Assembly: GCA_023078555.1 (NCBI GenBank)
Contig: CM041203.1
Span: 3,143,981 to 3,207,980 of the forward strand
DNA from: Ulva prolifera
Taxonomy: Eukaryota > Chlorophyta > Ulvophyceae > Ulvales > Ulvaceae
Direction: 5' to 3'
Length of the DNA stretch: 64,000 nt
The position numbers and the translations under genes are program-made. The notes beneath the pieces are model-generated. The model was not told the origin of the DNA. It did no database searches and saw only the letters and a program-made list of their open reading frames with translations. Position 1 is the first letter of the stretch. Each line of letters begins with the position of its first letter. Positions 13,901 through 25,619 of this stretch are shown here, in pieces.

Positions 13901-15834
13901 CTGAAGTGGATGTCGCCGTAGCTCTTGCGTGCGCCCTGCGGAAGGGTGGCCTGGTGCTACCGACTCTGCGCGCAGAGGCCAGCAACCTCCTGGCAGCTCT
14001 GCTTGCGGAGCCGGAAGCAGCAGAGCCCGTACTGTGCAGCTGGGTCGACGAGGGAGAGTGGAAGTGCCTGTGGCCACAGCCTGCAGACATGCATGGCACC
14101 CAGATGGCCCCAGAGTGCAACGCAGCTCCCATCGGAAGCGCACTGCTAGACGGGTTGATGCCTCAGTGTAGTGACTCACAGTCGCGGCAGGTACTTGGCA
14201 GCCTGTCGCTGCAGGACAATGGCATTATGGAGCGCACTGGTGCTGCGGAGCAAAGTGGCAGTGGGATGCTGTGTGTGCACTGGACGGCGGTGCAACGCTT
14301 GCTAGCTCATAGTTCAGAGGCGAAGGACCGCGCCATCATGCGTGAGCTGCACCTCCACTGGGAGCAGCGAGCAGTTCAGGCAATGGACAGTCTGGGCAAG
14401 GACCAGGATCAGGTGTGCGCTGACCTCTTGACTCATCACTGCAGCCGCGGGGTGTCCCATGGCTTGGTTTGCAATGATGTACTTGCGAGGCGTTGCTTGT
14501 GGCCTTGTCACTGTTGCAAGAACCCAGTGCTCGAGATACGGCCTAAAGTGCGCCAACTGATGTCCATGGACTTGCAGATGCAGCGTTCAAACGGGGCGAA
14601 ACACTCCTGCGAGGTGCGGGCAGATGGTGAAAAGACCATGCTGCTGCATCAGTGGCTGAAGCTACTGCGGCACCTGGCGTACCGCAGTGCGTCCGCAAAG
14701 GCGGCTGTGTCCCGTACTGAGCTCCTTCCAGCCCTGCAACGTTGCTGGAAGAATCTGCTGAATGTGCCTACATGTTTACACGAAGCTCTACTCTTGGTGT
14801 CTGTTCTGGTTTCAGACAGCTTTGATGCACGGCACGCACTCTCCTCAGGCGGGGAGCCTTCGCTTCTGGTTCTCTTCGTCAGGGACTTTTTGCGGTGCGC
14901 GCTGTGGTGCCAGTGGTGGTCCACGCCATACCTTGTGGAATCCTCGAGCATGTGACTGCCCTGCGGGAACTCCAACTGCTTGTGTAATGTGACGTTTAAT
15001 TCAGGCTGGTGTCTTGGTTATCTCATACCAGGGGCTGCATACAGAGGTGGAGCGCGAACGGCTCGACAGGCGGCTGCCTGCCAGTTGCTCTGCAACTATG
15101 CAGGCTCTCTGGATGGAACTCTGGCGCTAATGAAATCGCCGTTCCTGACCGAGGCAACCCCTGCATTGCAGTCGGCACTGCTCCGGTCAGAAGATGTGAC
15201 AGCTTCCCAGATCATTCGCGTATGCTCGGCCATGGCATCTCATAGCATTGGGCAGAGACAGCTCTTGCGCACACCTGGAGCGCCTGCGTTTGTTGATGTG
15301 GTGGGGGAGTATGGGGGACACCCCCGGCTTCAATTGTCTTTCACTGCTATGCTGGAGCTCCTTCGCAACCTTGCATTCCTACATGATAACAAGCCGTACT
15401 ACCTGGCAGACCCCAGGTGAGCAATGCACCAAAATGCATCGTTCAGTTATCACTTGAAAGTCAGTGTCCACACTGTGCCAGAAATTTTGTTGATGTTCAT
15501 CATGTATGACCAAGATGCACACAGATGGTACAGGCTGCTTCCATGGCTATGCAGGGTGTTGAATTTGCTTGCGCAGCTGGTCAAGAATGCACAGAATGAC
15601 TGGGACCGGGCTGCGCTAGCGTTGTCGACTGTTTGGGCGCTGCTGCACAAAGGCGAACGTGTGAAGGCAACGCTGAAAGGGCTTCCAGATTTCATGTCCG
15701 CCATGCGGAGTTGCTCTGAGGTGGTCGAAAATCTGACTCAACAACACAACATGTCCAAATGCACTGTCAATGTGCACGTAGTCAAGCAGCTCGAGCAGTC
15801 TTCCAGGGTTGTGGCCAGAGTGTTGGACCTGTGA
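4983..15834 (+). CDS. RTTN: Rotatin (RTTN) homologue, armadillo-like centriole/basal-body protein
   Basis: Rotatin is a very large helical-repeat protein needed for centriole elongation and cilia. The first recognisable exon (about 4983-5188) follows a cag acceptor and carries the family N-terminal signature: KLSETKRRALESLMFKLSHS, then ISPADF, matching the animal pattern of a leucine/glutamate stretch, RALxS, then K-[IL]-xH and YADL. About 7258-7615 has the block AEDFPVESLLQR, like the animal DFPAEIFLQR. The C-terminus (about 15340-15834) has LLRNLAFLHDNKPYYLADP and ALSTVWALLHKGERVKATLKG, the conserved final armadillo repeats. Other apparent exons are near 5340-5500, 5877-6210, 6351-7170, 7735-8270, 8520-9180, 9275-9530, 9800-10235, 10305-10855, 11008-11445, 11550-12690, 12842-13135 and 13262-14815. 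Summed coding length (roughly 2,500 codons) suits the family, about 2,200 residues in animals. The start-codon exon upstream is not resolved. The 3' end converges on the TAD3 gene 115 bp away. Confidence 0.82.
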
Positions 15835-15948
15835 CCTCTTCCAGGACGTATGGTGCTGTGATGACCACATCACACATGTTCATGATGAATTGTGTATGTT
15901 TGTAAATTTGTTGAAATGATATGCAATTGTAGCCTGCTGAATCTGCTT

Positions 15949-17184
15949 TCATACATCCTCATCACTACATATCTGAAATACCTGCAAGTGATGGTTCAGA
16001 GACGCCTGGCTGTGTAACCGAAATGCACCGCCCAAGGCCCCCATGGCCTTGTCACACTTGATGTACACGACTCTCCGTACCCTGGAGTGAGTCAATGCCA
16101 TAGCACACATCACACATGGCTCTTGGATCATGTAACAGTCATATCCAGTACATAGGTACGGCATGTCACTCTTGTCCTGTCCCGCTAGCTCTGCCTTGCT
16201 TACACAGTGACGTGTCGTGGCAGTCTCATTCTTGCAACCATTTGCAGCAGAGCCCGCTTCCTTGTTCGCCCCATCACCTTGACATGTGCGACACCGTTTG
16301 TTTGGCGCTCCGTCAGCAGGGACGTCGTGTCCAAGCCGATCGGCCTGATGTGACCGTGCAAGGTGAGTTGTGGCCACAGCCTGAAGACACTGCATGACTG
16401 CGTGATGCAGAGGATGCCCCGAGCTGGTGTCGACTGCCCTTGCCACTTCAGCATTATTAACGGGATCTATCATCATGGCTGCATTGCCCTTGCCCTGTGA
16501 CTCCGCATGCTGCACGATGCTATCAGCGTGTAGCAGCATCTTTTCCCTCTCATATACAGTCAAGTCTTCTGCAAGACACCTTTCGCTTACTGTCTCATGC
16601 AAGGCCATGTAATCGCTCCATGTGTGGGTGGCGGCGTACTGGCTGCATCATGATATAGATCAGATGGTGGACGCCATGCAATAGGCCATATTTGCGTCCA
16701 CCGGGCCCAATGCTCGCGTGTTGGTGCTGGATGCTGTGGGACCTTGACTATCGTAGCACAATGTAGCAAATCCTTGGACAGCAAGAAGTCTTGCACCTGT
16801 GGCGCCACGCTACTGAGTATCTACTTGCGACCAAAGCAGATCTGACGATAGTTACCTCAGCGACCCGATAGGGCACACCGCCGAGGGGATATATCCAGTC
16901 ACTGGCTTATCATCTTGATTCTGAAATTCGTTATGCGCATTTTGGTCTTCACAATTTGTTGTGCCTGGTGTACTGGAAGTTACTGCAGGTGGTGGTGAGG
17001 CATGGTGTGGGTTTGCAGCACATATAATAACCTGCAGCTCAGTTGCGCCAGATTCCTTGCGCACACGCTTCACATGTGATAAATTCAGGGGCAGCCGGAA
17101 CAGTCTGCCGGCAGTGCCGATCACATCCGCAGCTTGTTGTGAACGGATCCGAACAGCAATCATGTCCGCTTCCTCCAGACCTGC
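15949..17184 (-). CDS. TAD3: tRNA adenosine(34) deaminase non-catalytic subunit TAD3/ADAT3
   Basis: TAD3 pairs with TAD2 to convert A34 to inosine in tRNA anticodons. Three exons are visible. About 17184-16857 begins after a tgtgtgcag acceptor, contains MIAVRI and LSHVKRVRKESG, and ends AG|GTAACT. About 16803-16640 contains the conserved WARWTQIWPIAWRPPS. About 16568-15949 begins after tgtcttgcag. The last exon is the deaminase domain: HPLHHAVM, in which Val stands where the catalytic Glu of HAE would be, the mark of the ADAT3 subunit; then PCVMCAMALTHSRVRRVVY, where PCxxC binds zinc; then GALGG and LNHH near the C-terminus, typical of TAD3. About 60 residues of low-complexity sequence separate the HPLHHAV and PCxxC motifs. 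The initiator methionine lies in a further upstream exon that I could not place. It is convergent with the rotatin gene. Confidence 0.88.
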
Positions 17185-17487
17185 ACACATAGTGTTTACG
17201 GCAACAAAGCAGTGATACGAGATTGTCCGCTGCAGCCCCTTCGATTCTTCAAGATGATCGCACGAGGTTGATCTTGGGGCGGGATGTGACGGATGTAGGC
17301 GTCCGCACACATACATGCACTAAAGGCAGGTTACCTGAACTAAGAAAGTCCGTCGAACATAACAAGAACATATCATTGCATGGTTACCTCACGGCGATAC
17401 GTGTGAGCAGTGTCTACGTGACTCAAACAAAGCAAGCGCAAGGCGAGCGATGGAAGCATCAAGGTGCGACTCGGCACGTCTTGCAAC

Positions 17488-18132
17488 ATGTCCTCCAACC
17501 AACGCAACTTCGCAATCCAGATATGTACTTCAGAGTGGTTGGAGCTGTCTACCGTTCCTTAGGCAAGCTGCCAAAGCTGTCGCACCTGTACACCTGACGC
17601 AGCAGGACTGCTAGCCAAACACCCTTTGCCTGAACATAATGGGGGACTGCCCATGTCAGCTCAGGGCCCTATTCCCCAACACAAGCATGCGAACAGCTAT
17701 ATTAACCGGCGACGACATTCACGTAATATATCAATTCCGTCTGTCAAGTCCCTGGCTCGTGTTACTCTTAGTCTAACGCGTGACCTACAGCCTGCACCCA
17801 GCCCCACTCGACTTACGTTCGCATAAAGGACGCAGGTGAGCCCCCACTCGTGATTAAGATAATATTTTGAGACGCTTTAGCACCTTGCGTCCTGATTCCG
17901 ATCAGGCAGCCAGTCCCTCACCCACTGTACATCGGCTTTTCCGCATGAACTATGTTGAGCGCCCTGTCGTAACGCCCGGTCGCGTCTAGAGCATGCCGTG
18001 GTGCTGCTGCTCAGCTGCTCAGCTGTGGCTGCGGCTCAGCCGTTGCTGCTGCTCCTCAGCTACTGGCCTGAGCTGTTCCTGAGACCTGAGCTTCTCAGTG
18101 TCGGATGCTACTGACATTCGCTGCCTTTGCCA
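17488..18132 (+). repeat. Left arm of a long inverted repeat bounding the transposon island
   Basis: This stretch is the diverged reverse complement of 53638-54645, once the 344-bp solo LTR in the other arm is discounted. Shared blocks include catgtcctccaaccaacgc at the outer end, a tract rich in CTGAG/GCTGA words, the tctagagcatgccgtgg block and the tgtcggatgctactgacatt block at the inner end. Its outer 110 bp (17488-17597) encode the C-terminus of a protein ending SHLYT-stop. The matching frame in the other arm ends SHVYT-stop, with two in-frame 6-bp indels and mainly conservative changes. The inner limit coincides with a likely splice acceptor (ctactgac...ttgccacag). Confidence 0.8.
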
Positions 18133-18424
18133 CAGGAAACAAGGCCAGATCCAGAGCCATTTGCTGTGCAGCGTTTGGAGCTCCGTAATGGCGACGAGGC
18201 CCCTTTCCGAGGTCTGGTGCCTCGCAATCCAGGACGGCCACCCACAGATGCTCTTTTCAGGCTCACCGTTCCAGAGTCGTGGCATGCACCGAATACCAGC
18301 ACGGAGTTTGTGGACTTTTGGGAGAAGATCGCGTCTGGACCCAATGTTGGTGCTCTCCGGTCTCCGGATAGATGCAACCCCTCCTTCGTGTCGAAGACGT
18401 TCGCGCAGTGTTCAGGGCTTTGAG
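18133..18424 (+). pseudogene. Unrecognised exon-like frame after a splice acceptor, possibly decayed
   Basis: After the acceptor at 18132, a frame opens reading ETRPDPEPFAVQRLELRNGD and continues to VPESWHAPN and FVDFWEKIASGP before a stop at about 18423. A second frame then reads VEDVRAVFRALSKPKLQRVY and, after one stop, YKEAMAAVLKDDSGAAVEDR up to about 18560. The protein-like composition across two frames suggests either one more intron or frameshift decay. I recognise no domain. Confidence 0.35.
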
Positions 18425-18570
18425 CAAACCGAAGCTACAACGAGTGTACTTGAAGCTCTGATGGGACATTTTATGGCCCGCTTACAAGGAAGCCATGGCG
18501 GCTGTTTTAAAAGACGATTCTGGTGCAGCAGTAGAAGACCGAGTCGAAGTTGAGTCGTTGTGGGTAGAAG

Positions 18571-19459
18571 ATGCCATCTCGTAGCGTTACACGAGGCTTG
18601 CATAGGACGCATCATCAATCAAAAGTTTCGGTTGCGGTCGACGCCATCATTAGTGTTGACGGCGTCATGGAGTCGGACATGGAGCACGTGTGGAAGACGG
18701 TATCCCGTGGAAACCGCATCGATCCGGTGGCGACGGCCTCTCGCGTGGCGGCTATGAACAATTGGGCGACGACGGGCGACCTTGATGCGTGGAGGGCTGC
18801 GCACGATGCAACGCCGCCGACGACGACCGCGGAGATCGTTTGACAACTGCGATTGGCAGCGGTTCGACCACCGAAAAAGCGTGACGAGCGCATGCCCGAC
18901 CGGGTCGCGTTGATGTTGCACGCCGCCCTACATGATCCGAACAACCTCACACATGTCAACCAGGGCCGCTCCCACCGAATCTGCAGCAAATCGGTGAGGA
19001 AGAAGCGGCGAGCGAGCCAAGGTGACTTGGACCTTGTCCGTAGCCCTGTGCCGCCAACTCGCCACAAAGGGCGATCCGCATATTGCGATTCCGTGTCGCG
19101 GGTTTCGGACCTTCTTCGGCGGGAGTTGGCGTGACAACGTCATGGACGTGGTGGTATTGGCGGGCCAAGTGATGGCAATGACCGCCGCGGCGGTTCGAGC
19201 GACCACGCTCGCTTTCCCGACACTGCTGCATGGGTGTGCGCGAACCACCGCGACCGACCTCGTCACGAGCCGCAAACCTGTCGGTGGCGCGGCACCCCAC
19301 GTACGGGGAACCATCGTCGTGTACGGCGGCGAGGACAGGAACACATTCCAAAATGTTCGGGAACCCACTTGTGAGGTTTCGCCTTGCAAGTGTGGCCGGG
19401 GCAACCCCGGTAACTAACGAAAGGCAACGTACGAATTCACGGTGGCGTGCTCGGACGAC

Positions 19460-19492
<33 letters not shown>

Positions 19493-19674
19493 CGGTGGAC
19501 ACTCGCATGCGAATTCTACACATACTGCGTTCGACCGGCGGCGGACTTTTTTCGAAGATTCAGCGCGGCAGAGATCGTCGGGACGCGAGGGGCCAAAGCA
19601 ATCGTGGATGCGCTCGCGCGCGCGGCTTCGACTGCTTCGCGCGGGACCGATGAGGCGGACGACGTCGTACGCTG
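18571..19674 (+). pseudogene. GC-rich decayed gene, 5' part, interrupted by the tnp2 transposon
   Basis: This GC-rich block has protein-like frames that switch phase: frame 1 at 18571-18843 and 18853-19134 (VAVDAIISVDGVMESDMEHVW; ERMPDRVALMLHAALHDPN), then frame 2 from about 19000. The latter reads through TWTLSVALCRQLATKG, WRDNVMDVVVLAGQVMAMT and, after one TAA at 19415, a homopolymeric C tract and ADFFRRFSAAEIVGTRGAKA, to DEADDVVR at the transposon edge. The frame resumes at 30775. The stop, the phase changes and the 31-C tract argue that it is no longer functional. Base composition is richer in G+C than the rotatin and TAD3 exons, which may mean a foreign, possibly viral, origin. No family is recognised. 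Confidence 0.5.
19461..19491 (+). repeat. Homopolymer of 31 C residues
   Basis: A run of 31 consecutive C lies inside the GC-rich decayed gene, where it would encode polyproline in any forward frame. Runs of this length are unstable and often misread, so the exact length is uncertain. Confidence 0.9.
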
Positions 19675-19760
19675 CACCATCACAGCGACTACGCGAGTTT
19701 TGGCTCACCCAGGTGCGCGTAAAGGTGGGTGCGCGACCTAAGGGTGCGCGGCTTGCAAAC

Positions 19761-20168
19761 TTCTGCGGGTTTGATGTAAAACGCCTTTTAAGGCCTTAGT
19801 TGGCTGTGTTTAGGTGTATAGTGAGTATGAATGTGATTTTGGTTCATATTTATGGTCTCTAGAGACGTTGTGGGGAGATCTTGTTTCGACGCTGCGCACC
19901 AAGCCGGTGCGCGACGGCTACGGGTGCGCTAAATCCAGGTGATCAGTGTACTGCCGACTGCCTGACTTCTGCGGGTTTGAGCTAAAACGCCTTTCAAGGC
20001 CTTAGCTAGCTGTATTTAGGTGTATTGTGAGGATTAATGTGATTTTGGTTCGTATTTATGGTCTCTAGAGACGTTGTGGGGAGATCTTGTTTGGACGCTG
20101 CGCACCAAGCCGGTGCGCGACGGCTACGGGTGCGCTAAATCCAGGCGATCAGTGTACTGCCGACTGCC
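19761..20168 (+). repeat. Tandem duplication, 206-bp unit, in the left subterminal region
   Basis: Two head-to-tail copies of a 206-bp unit begin at 19761 and 19967 (both start ttctgcgggtttga). Each includes ggtctctagagacgttgtgg, a short palindrome (tctctagaga) and the cluster ctgcgcaccaagccggtgcg. The copies differ at a handful of sites. The repeated GTGCGC words match those near the right end of the element, so the unit probably belongs to the transposase-binding array. Confidence 0.85.
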
Positions 20169-20516
20169 TTTTCGAGACGTTTTGTTGCAGTTCATGCAGC
20201 ACACGCTAGCATGATTAACTTCAGAGCACTTTGAGACGTTGCGAGGCTTGGAGATGGGGGGCGACTAAGTGTGTGTCCCTGACGGGAAAGTACGTGAGTA
20301 CCTGCCATTGTGGCGTCGGTGGATGAGTGTAGGAGGTTTTCACGCACCACCTTATAATAAGCGCCGTCGTCTGCAGCTGCGCATGCAAGACCAGAACGGC
20401 TTCGTGGCACCGTGGTTGATGCAACGTGCAAATTCTAGTGTTGCCTACACGGCAATGGGGCCTCGTGCATTGATCGTGTGACCTGGCAATGGATACTTCT
20501 CGGTGATTTTCAGCAG

Positions 20517-23500
20517 ATGCCCCGCAAGCGTGCTAAGACAACTGTCCCTAGTTCATCCGAATATATTCAATTAGCACACGGGTGGAAATTTTGCAACAAA
20601 TGCGACGGCAGTTGGCAACGCAGTGATCACCTCCGACGACATCTGGGAAGTGATCAGCACATCACTGCGGCTCTCGAGGCTCGCAACCGTCCAGACCTTT
20701 TATATCCTGAACCCGACATTGTTACAGCTGTTGCGTGTACCCGTTCGTATGATCTCCCCCCGCGCGGCCAAGCTGCGGCAGTCACTGAGCAATGTTCAAA
20801 AGATGTAGCAGAGGGTCTGCCCGTGCTCCATGCACACCATGAACCTCCTGATTTACCGAAACAAGACGAGTCCGAGGATGGTCCAAATGTTGGGCCAGAT
20901 CTTCCCCAGCTGCCCGAGCTTCTAGGAGACTGTCTTGATGACCGGAATGAAGATGTGCCCTTGTCTTGGGAAGGGGACTGCGATGCAGCGAATGAGCCCG
21001 AAGTAGCCGAAGCCTGGGATATTGCCGATGGATTGGATACATACGCAGTGCGTTCATCCGGTTGAGCTGTTGATCAACCCACAACGCCTTGATTGCGTTG
21101 TAGCAAACTCACCGCCTTGTTTCAGTGGCCAGCGATATGCACCGCCAATCAAGTTTTTATACTTATTCTCGCCTCCCTCTGTCCCTGATTGGTATGTGCT
21201 CCAGGACATTGATGACCTGGTGCAATTCGGGCTTGATGATTGCCGTGCCAGAGGTGGTGTCGATGTGGACGCCCTCATGCAAGCGGCCAGGGGGGCTGGC
21301 CTCAATGTTGCACCTGACATCAGCATGGAAGTTCTACGAGCTGAGCTTGAGAGTCAAATGGAATCGTCGCAAGGTTCCGATTCAGCCTCGGTTATGCGCG
21401 AGCCCCAGAAGGGCACGGTGCGTTGGTATCAGCAAAATGCAGACGAGCCTATTGCTGCCGGCGTGCCGGTTACGGTCAGGCAGGCTTGCTTTTGTATCGC
21501 AGCTCTTAAATTGCACGGAGGCATCACTGTGTCTGCCGTTGACACTATGTGCCGCTTACTGGCTTGTGGTGGATTTTTACATCCCGAAGCCAACATCATG
21601 CCAAGGTTTGCATATGCTCCCTGCCGTGATGAGTTGTGTTGTGTGCTTTTGTTTACTGGCTACCCAAGTTCGTACGTACTTGTAGGGAACCCCCATCCCC
21701 CGCCACGTGTGCAGGTCGGAGCATATAGTCAAAGGGATATTGGGCCTTCAGAAGCCAGATGCTTATGGGTGGGACATGTGTGATAACGGTCAGTGTCCTA
21801 CCGTGTATGGACCGCGGCTGCCAATGCCAGAACGCTGGAGCAGGCAAGGGGAGCGCTGCCAGCGCTGTGGGAACCTGTGGTTCCGGAAGCGTGGGCGCCA
21901 GATTCAGCCTGCCCGCAGGTACGGATCTCTGGTGACATATGTGTGTACGCATGCATGTCCACTGATGTGGCATATCGGCACGTTTGTTGCTGCAGTGCCT
22001 ACATTTTAAAGCTTGGGGATGTAGTACGCCACCTCTTTGGTGTTCCAATGTTTGCAAAGTTTGCTGGGACACGGACCGAGGCATTGCTGAACTCACCCTT
22101 TTACCAGCACATTGATCAGCTGCATGGCCACGCTGTATCTGGTCTCGCGTGTGGGACACCACCTGCTGCGACGTGTGGTGAGGCTGTTGAGGGACGGACC
22201 GTTGACGCAACATCTGCCGCCACCTCCACAAATCCAGCACCTTTTCCACAGACCGGTGCATCTCCATCGTCTCACGCCTCTGATGCTGGCCCGTCTCGTG
22301 ACACTCCTTTGGCAGCCCTGGCAGAGGATGAAGTCGACGCAGATCCAACTGATGAGGTCATGACAGGTGCTGGTGACTCTTTGACACTCATGTTTGCGGT
22401 GTTTGTGGATGGAGTCCAATTGCAACAACAGGGTAGAGGCACAACTACCGTGATCGGCATCAAGTGTCTAGATTTGCCTGGATTCTTGGCCAACACTGAC
22501 CTTGCATGTTATGCCCTCGCCTTCATTGGCGGTCCCAAGGAGCCCAGCAATCTGTCCGAGATCATGAGCATTATTCTGAAGCAGTTCAAAGATCACGAAC
22601 CTGTGGGTGAGAGGGATGACAAAGGTATATGTCCCCTACAGTGATTGCCATTATTGCTTGTGTAGGTGGTGCCTGCATGTGCGATGCGCAGACTCTGTGG
22701 CATGATCTGACTTTATGTTTGATAGTTGGGATATCTCTGCTTGTTGCTTTAGACCTTATGGCTTCTCACTGTCCCTCGTCTGCAGGGAACTTTGTTGTAC
22801 GAGGCGAGCCCATCACTGTGTGGGACAGTCACATGAAGGACGAACGGAAAGTGTTCCCAATTCTCGTATTTGCATTCGCCGACACCCCCGCCAGACGAAC
22901 CTGGGCACTCACAACTGGCCATTCGGGGAACTCGGGCTGTGATAAGTGCTTCATTCGTGGGGTGCGAGAACTTCCCGATGGTACACCTCTTGGATGGAGC
23001 GCCTTCTGTGGGTATTACCGCGAGTGCCCAGCGGTATACCTGAAGCCCGATCCCGTGGTAAGTCTCTCCGCATGCTATGTGTAGCAATGCCTTGTTTGAG
23101 GAGATTTAAGATGATGTGATATGCGCTGCTTGCAACGCCAGACGTTTGGCATAGTGTACTCTGCGGCTCCTCTCAACAGTGCTGGCATGTGTAACCTGAA
23201 TGGACAGACATAATGGAAATGCTATGCAGCTCCCAGGTCGCCTCCGCGCGATGAGAACCAAAGTGAAACTGGGCGCCAACGGTCAGCCGGACTTGGCAGT
23301 TGTAGCTCGTCTGGTGGTCTCTGATGAGCAACATCGCCAGAGGAGCGACGATGCCGAGGCCATCACCAGGCTATGGAGCAATAAGGTCCAATTGCCATGG
23401 CAAGCGCGGGGAGGGGGGCAGCCTTCAGTGAATCCGAACACCAAGGAACAAAGGCGGCTGACACGAGGTGCTGCGTGACCCCTACTTGTCTCGTTAGGTT

Positions 23501-25619
23501 GATTACTACGCTGCGCATTGACCCCATGGTGTTCACGAATCATGCATAGGTATGCTTGGACTCACCGTCCGTGTGTCAGAGTGTATTTGCCACAACTGCC
23601 ATTACTGGCCATGGGGTGTAATAGTGTCCAGTGAAATGGTTACATGTGCAGAGTGTGCTCAGAAGTGGGAGGAGCGTTACAAGGGCGCCAATGAAGAGCA
23701 CAAGAAGACTGGATGTCGCGGCGTCAACCCGTTCCAGTCCAGTGGTCTTCGCTCTTACCAGTAATTTGTTTGCCTCTTATACCATACGCGGTGCATACAT
23801 TCGGGTGCCTCTTGCGCAGTGTTGCATGTGGTGGTGGTTTGTGTAGTTACCAGCTCACCTTTGTGGATCCGATGTCTCACTCCATCTTGTACTCCTTGGC
23901 CAGAACGTTTTTGGAGCTGATCTCCCACCCCAGGAATGGTTTCATCGTGGGCGGACAGATGTTTTCCCTTGATTTCAAACTGCAAATCAAGCTGGACATC
24001 TTCGCCGAGAAGCTGGAGTACATCTCTGCCTACAACCGTCGCCCTCCGATATTCACTGGGTAACTTTCTTTTGTTTGAGTTCCTGCTGTCTGTGAACTGA
24101 ACTTTTTGTGTCTGCGATCTTGTACAAATGCATCGACTCAATTGCATGCAGGGACGTACCCATATCGAAGTGGCTCTTTGAAGAGCTCAATACATTTATC
24201 GAGATTACAGGAGCGATATGTTTTTACGTTGCAAGAGCCGAGATTCATCCCGGTATCTTGAAGATGTGGACACACCTCAGGAGATTCACGCTTTACTTCT
24301 TGCATTACAGGCCCGGGCAGCACACCGAGGCTCAGATCCGTGCTGCCCAGCGCGAACTGTTCCAATTCGGAGAGTATGCAGAACGGTACCTGAAGTGCAA
24401 GATGCTTACGTGTCTTGTGCATAGGTGCTTCGCCCACATTCCTGACCAGGTGAGTGGGACTTTGCCAGGAGCGTTTTTACGAGAGGACTGGGGAGAACGC
24501 CTTGTGCGGCACACGAAGGGAAGGATTACCGGCCACAACACAAAAGAGACGGAACGAGCAGCTGCCGGAGTCTGCCTTGACGAAATGTCTCTGCGGATCA
24601 CTCAGAAGAAGTATCCCGGAGTGGACGGGCCCCTGCTTGCAATCAGACCGCAGGGTAGTACAAGGCCTCAAGACAGCGGTGACGATTACGGGACCCTTCT
24701 GCATTCTCTGTGGCCAGCGTACACCGGAGAAGATAATGATGAGGTGTGTTCCATTTGCAGTTGCAGCTGGCGGAACTTTGATGTGTTGTAGCGCTGGGTT
24801 GGGATCTGCCTGAACACATCGGCAAACCATCCCTCTTGCTATATAGCATTCCAGTTCTGTGCATGTACCTATGCAAAAATACTTGGTCTCACCGATCGAT
24901 GAATGCAGGAAACGCGGTTGGCTCGCGTGCTGCGCCTTATGAAGGACAGGAGTGGCCGGGGGCACCAGGTGCAGGGCGAGTTGGCTATAGCTGGCAAGCT
25001 GACCGCTGAGCACATCACCGGAACCTGGAATGCAGAAGCTGGGGAGAGGGAGTACCCTGGGGACATTATCCCTACCGTGTCGGTGTCGGACACAGCAACC
25101 ATCCAATCAGGTGCCTTTCTTATCCGCACGATGGAAGGCAGTTCTTCGTTCAAACGTACGCACACCGATCATTATGTATACATCCCCTTCCACTCAGGGT
25201 CTGGTCACAATGTGTGTGTGATGCGTGTTGAGCAGTCGATCTTGATCAAACACAAGGGTATGGGCTGGCGGAATGGGGAGGCCCGTATAGCTGTGGGCAT
25301 GCTATGGGACCACCTGGCAATCAGGCGTGGGGCTGGCCTGGAAGTAGAGTTCAACGACGATCCCAGTAGGGGAGCTTGTAGTGTCCCCCGAGCCCTTCAG
25401 CTCACTCCTACAAGGAAGGCTATGGGCTATCAGCATGCTGTGTTTGTCCGGCAAATACATTGCCCGTGTGTTTACATTCCCGATCCCACTGGTGATATGT
25501 TCATGACTGTCAGCAAGATGGGATACCATGGTAGAAAAGACTTGTTATGGAAGGCTATTTGTGGTCAGCCTGTGGAACAGGCGGAGAAGGAGAGGTGGGA
25601 GATCTCCCGATCGGTGTAA
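20517..25619 (+). CDS. tnp2-like transposase (CACTA/Plavaka type), multi-exon
   Basis: The gene probably starts at ATG 20517 (MPRKRAKTTV) with an N-terminal C2H2-like finger (CNKC, then HLRRHLGSDQH) and a long acidic linker. The next segment has the tnp2 signature CIAALKLHGGITVSAVDTMC followed by EANIMPR. The exon at 21716-21917 gives IVKGILGLQKPDAYGWDMC and a four-Cys zinc site (CDNGQC...CQRCG). About 21994-22624 holds the first catalytic-like block FAVFVDGVQ, then LPGFLANTDLACYALAFIGG and PKEPSNLSEIM. About 22783-23056 has VWDSHMKDERKVFPILVFAF and GCDKC. Segments near 23220-23478 and 23640-24062 follow, the latter with VDPMSHSILYSLARTFLELI. About 24151-24750 corresponds to the DUF4218-like part (HRCFAHIPDQ, ERLVRHTKGRI). 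About 24909-25619 is a C-terminal domain ending EISRSV-stop. No internal frameshift is evident once introns are allowed. Exon borders are approximate. Confidence 0.83.

Noticed and set aside
13515-14180. Minus-strand frames opposite rotatin exons
   Set aside because: Shadow frames of a GC-rich plus-strand exon with no recognisable content.
17223-17597. A single plus-strand gene running from 17223 to 17597
   Set aside because: Only the part from 17488 is shared with the other arm; the upstream part overlaps the TAD3 5' region on the other strand and does not look coding.
18956-19708. A 250-codon minus-strand frame opposite the split gene
   Set aside because: It includes polyglycine from the poly-C tract. 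The plus-strand frame continues in phase across the transposon, which favours the plus strand.
19761-20168. CRISPR-like repeat-spacer structure
   Set aside because: Two long tandem copies without spacers in a eukaryotic transposon end; not a CRISPR array.
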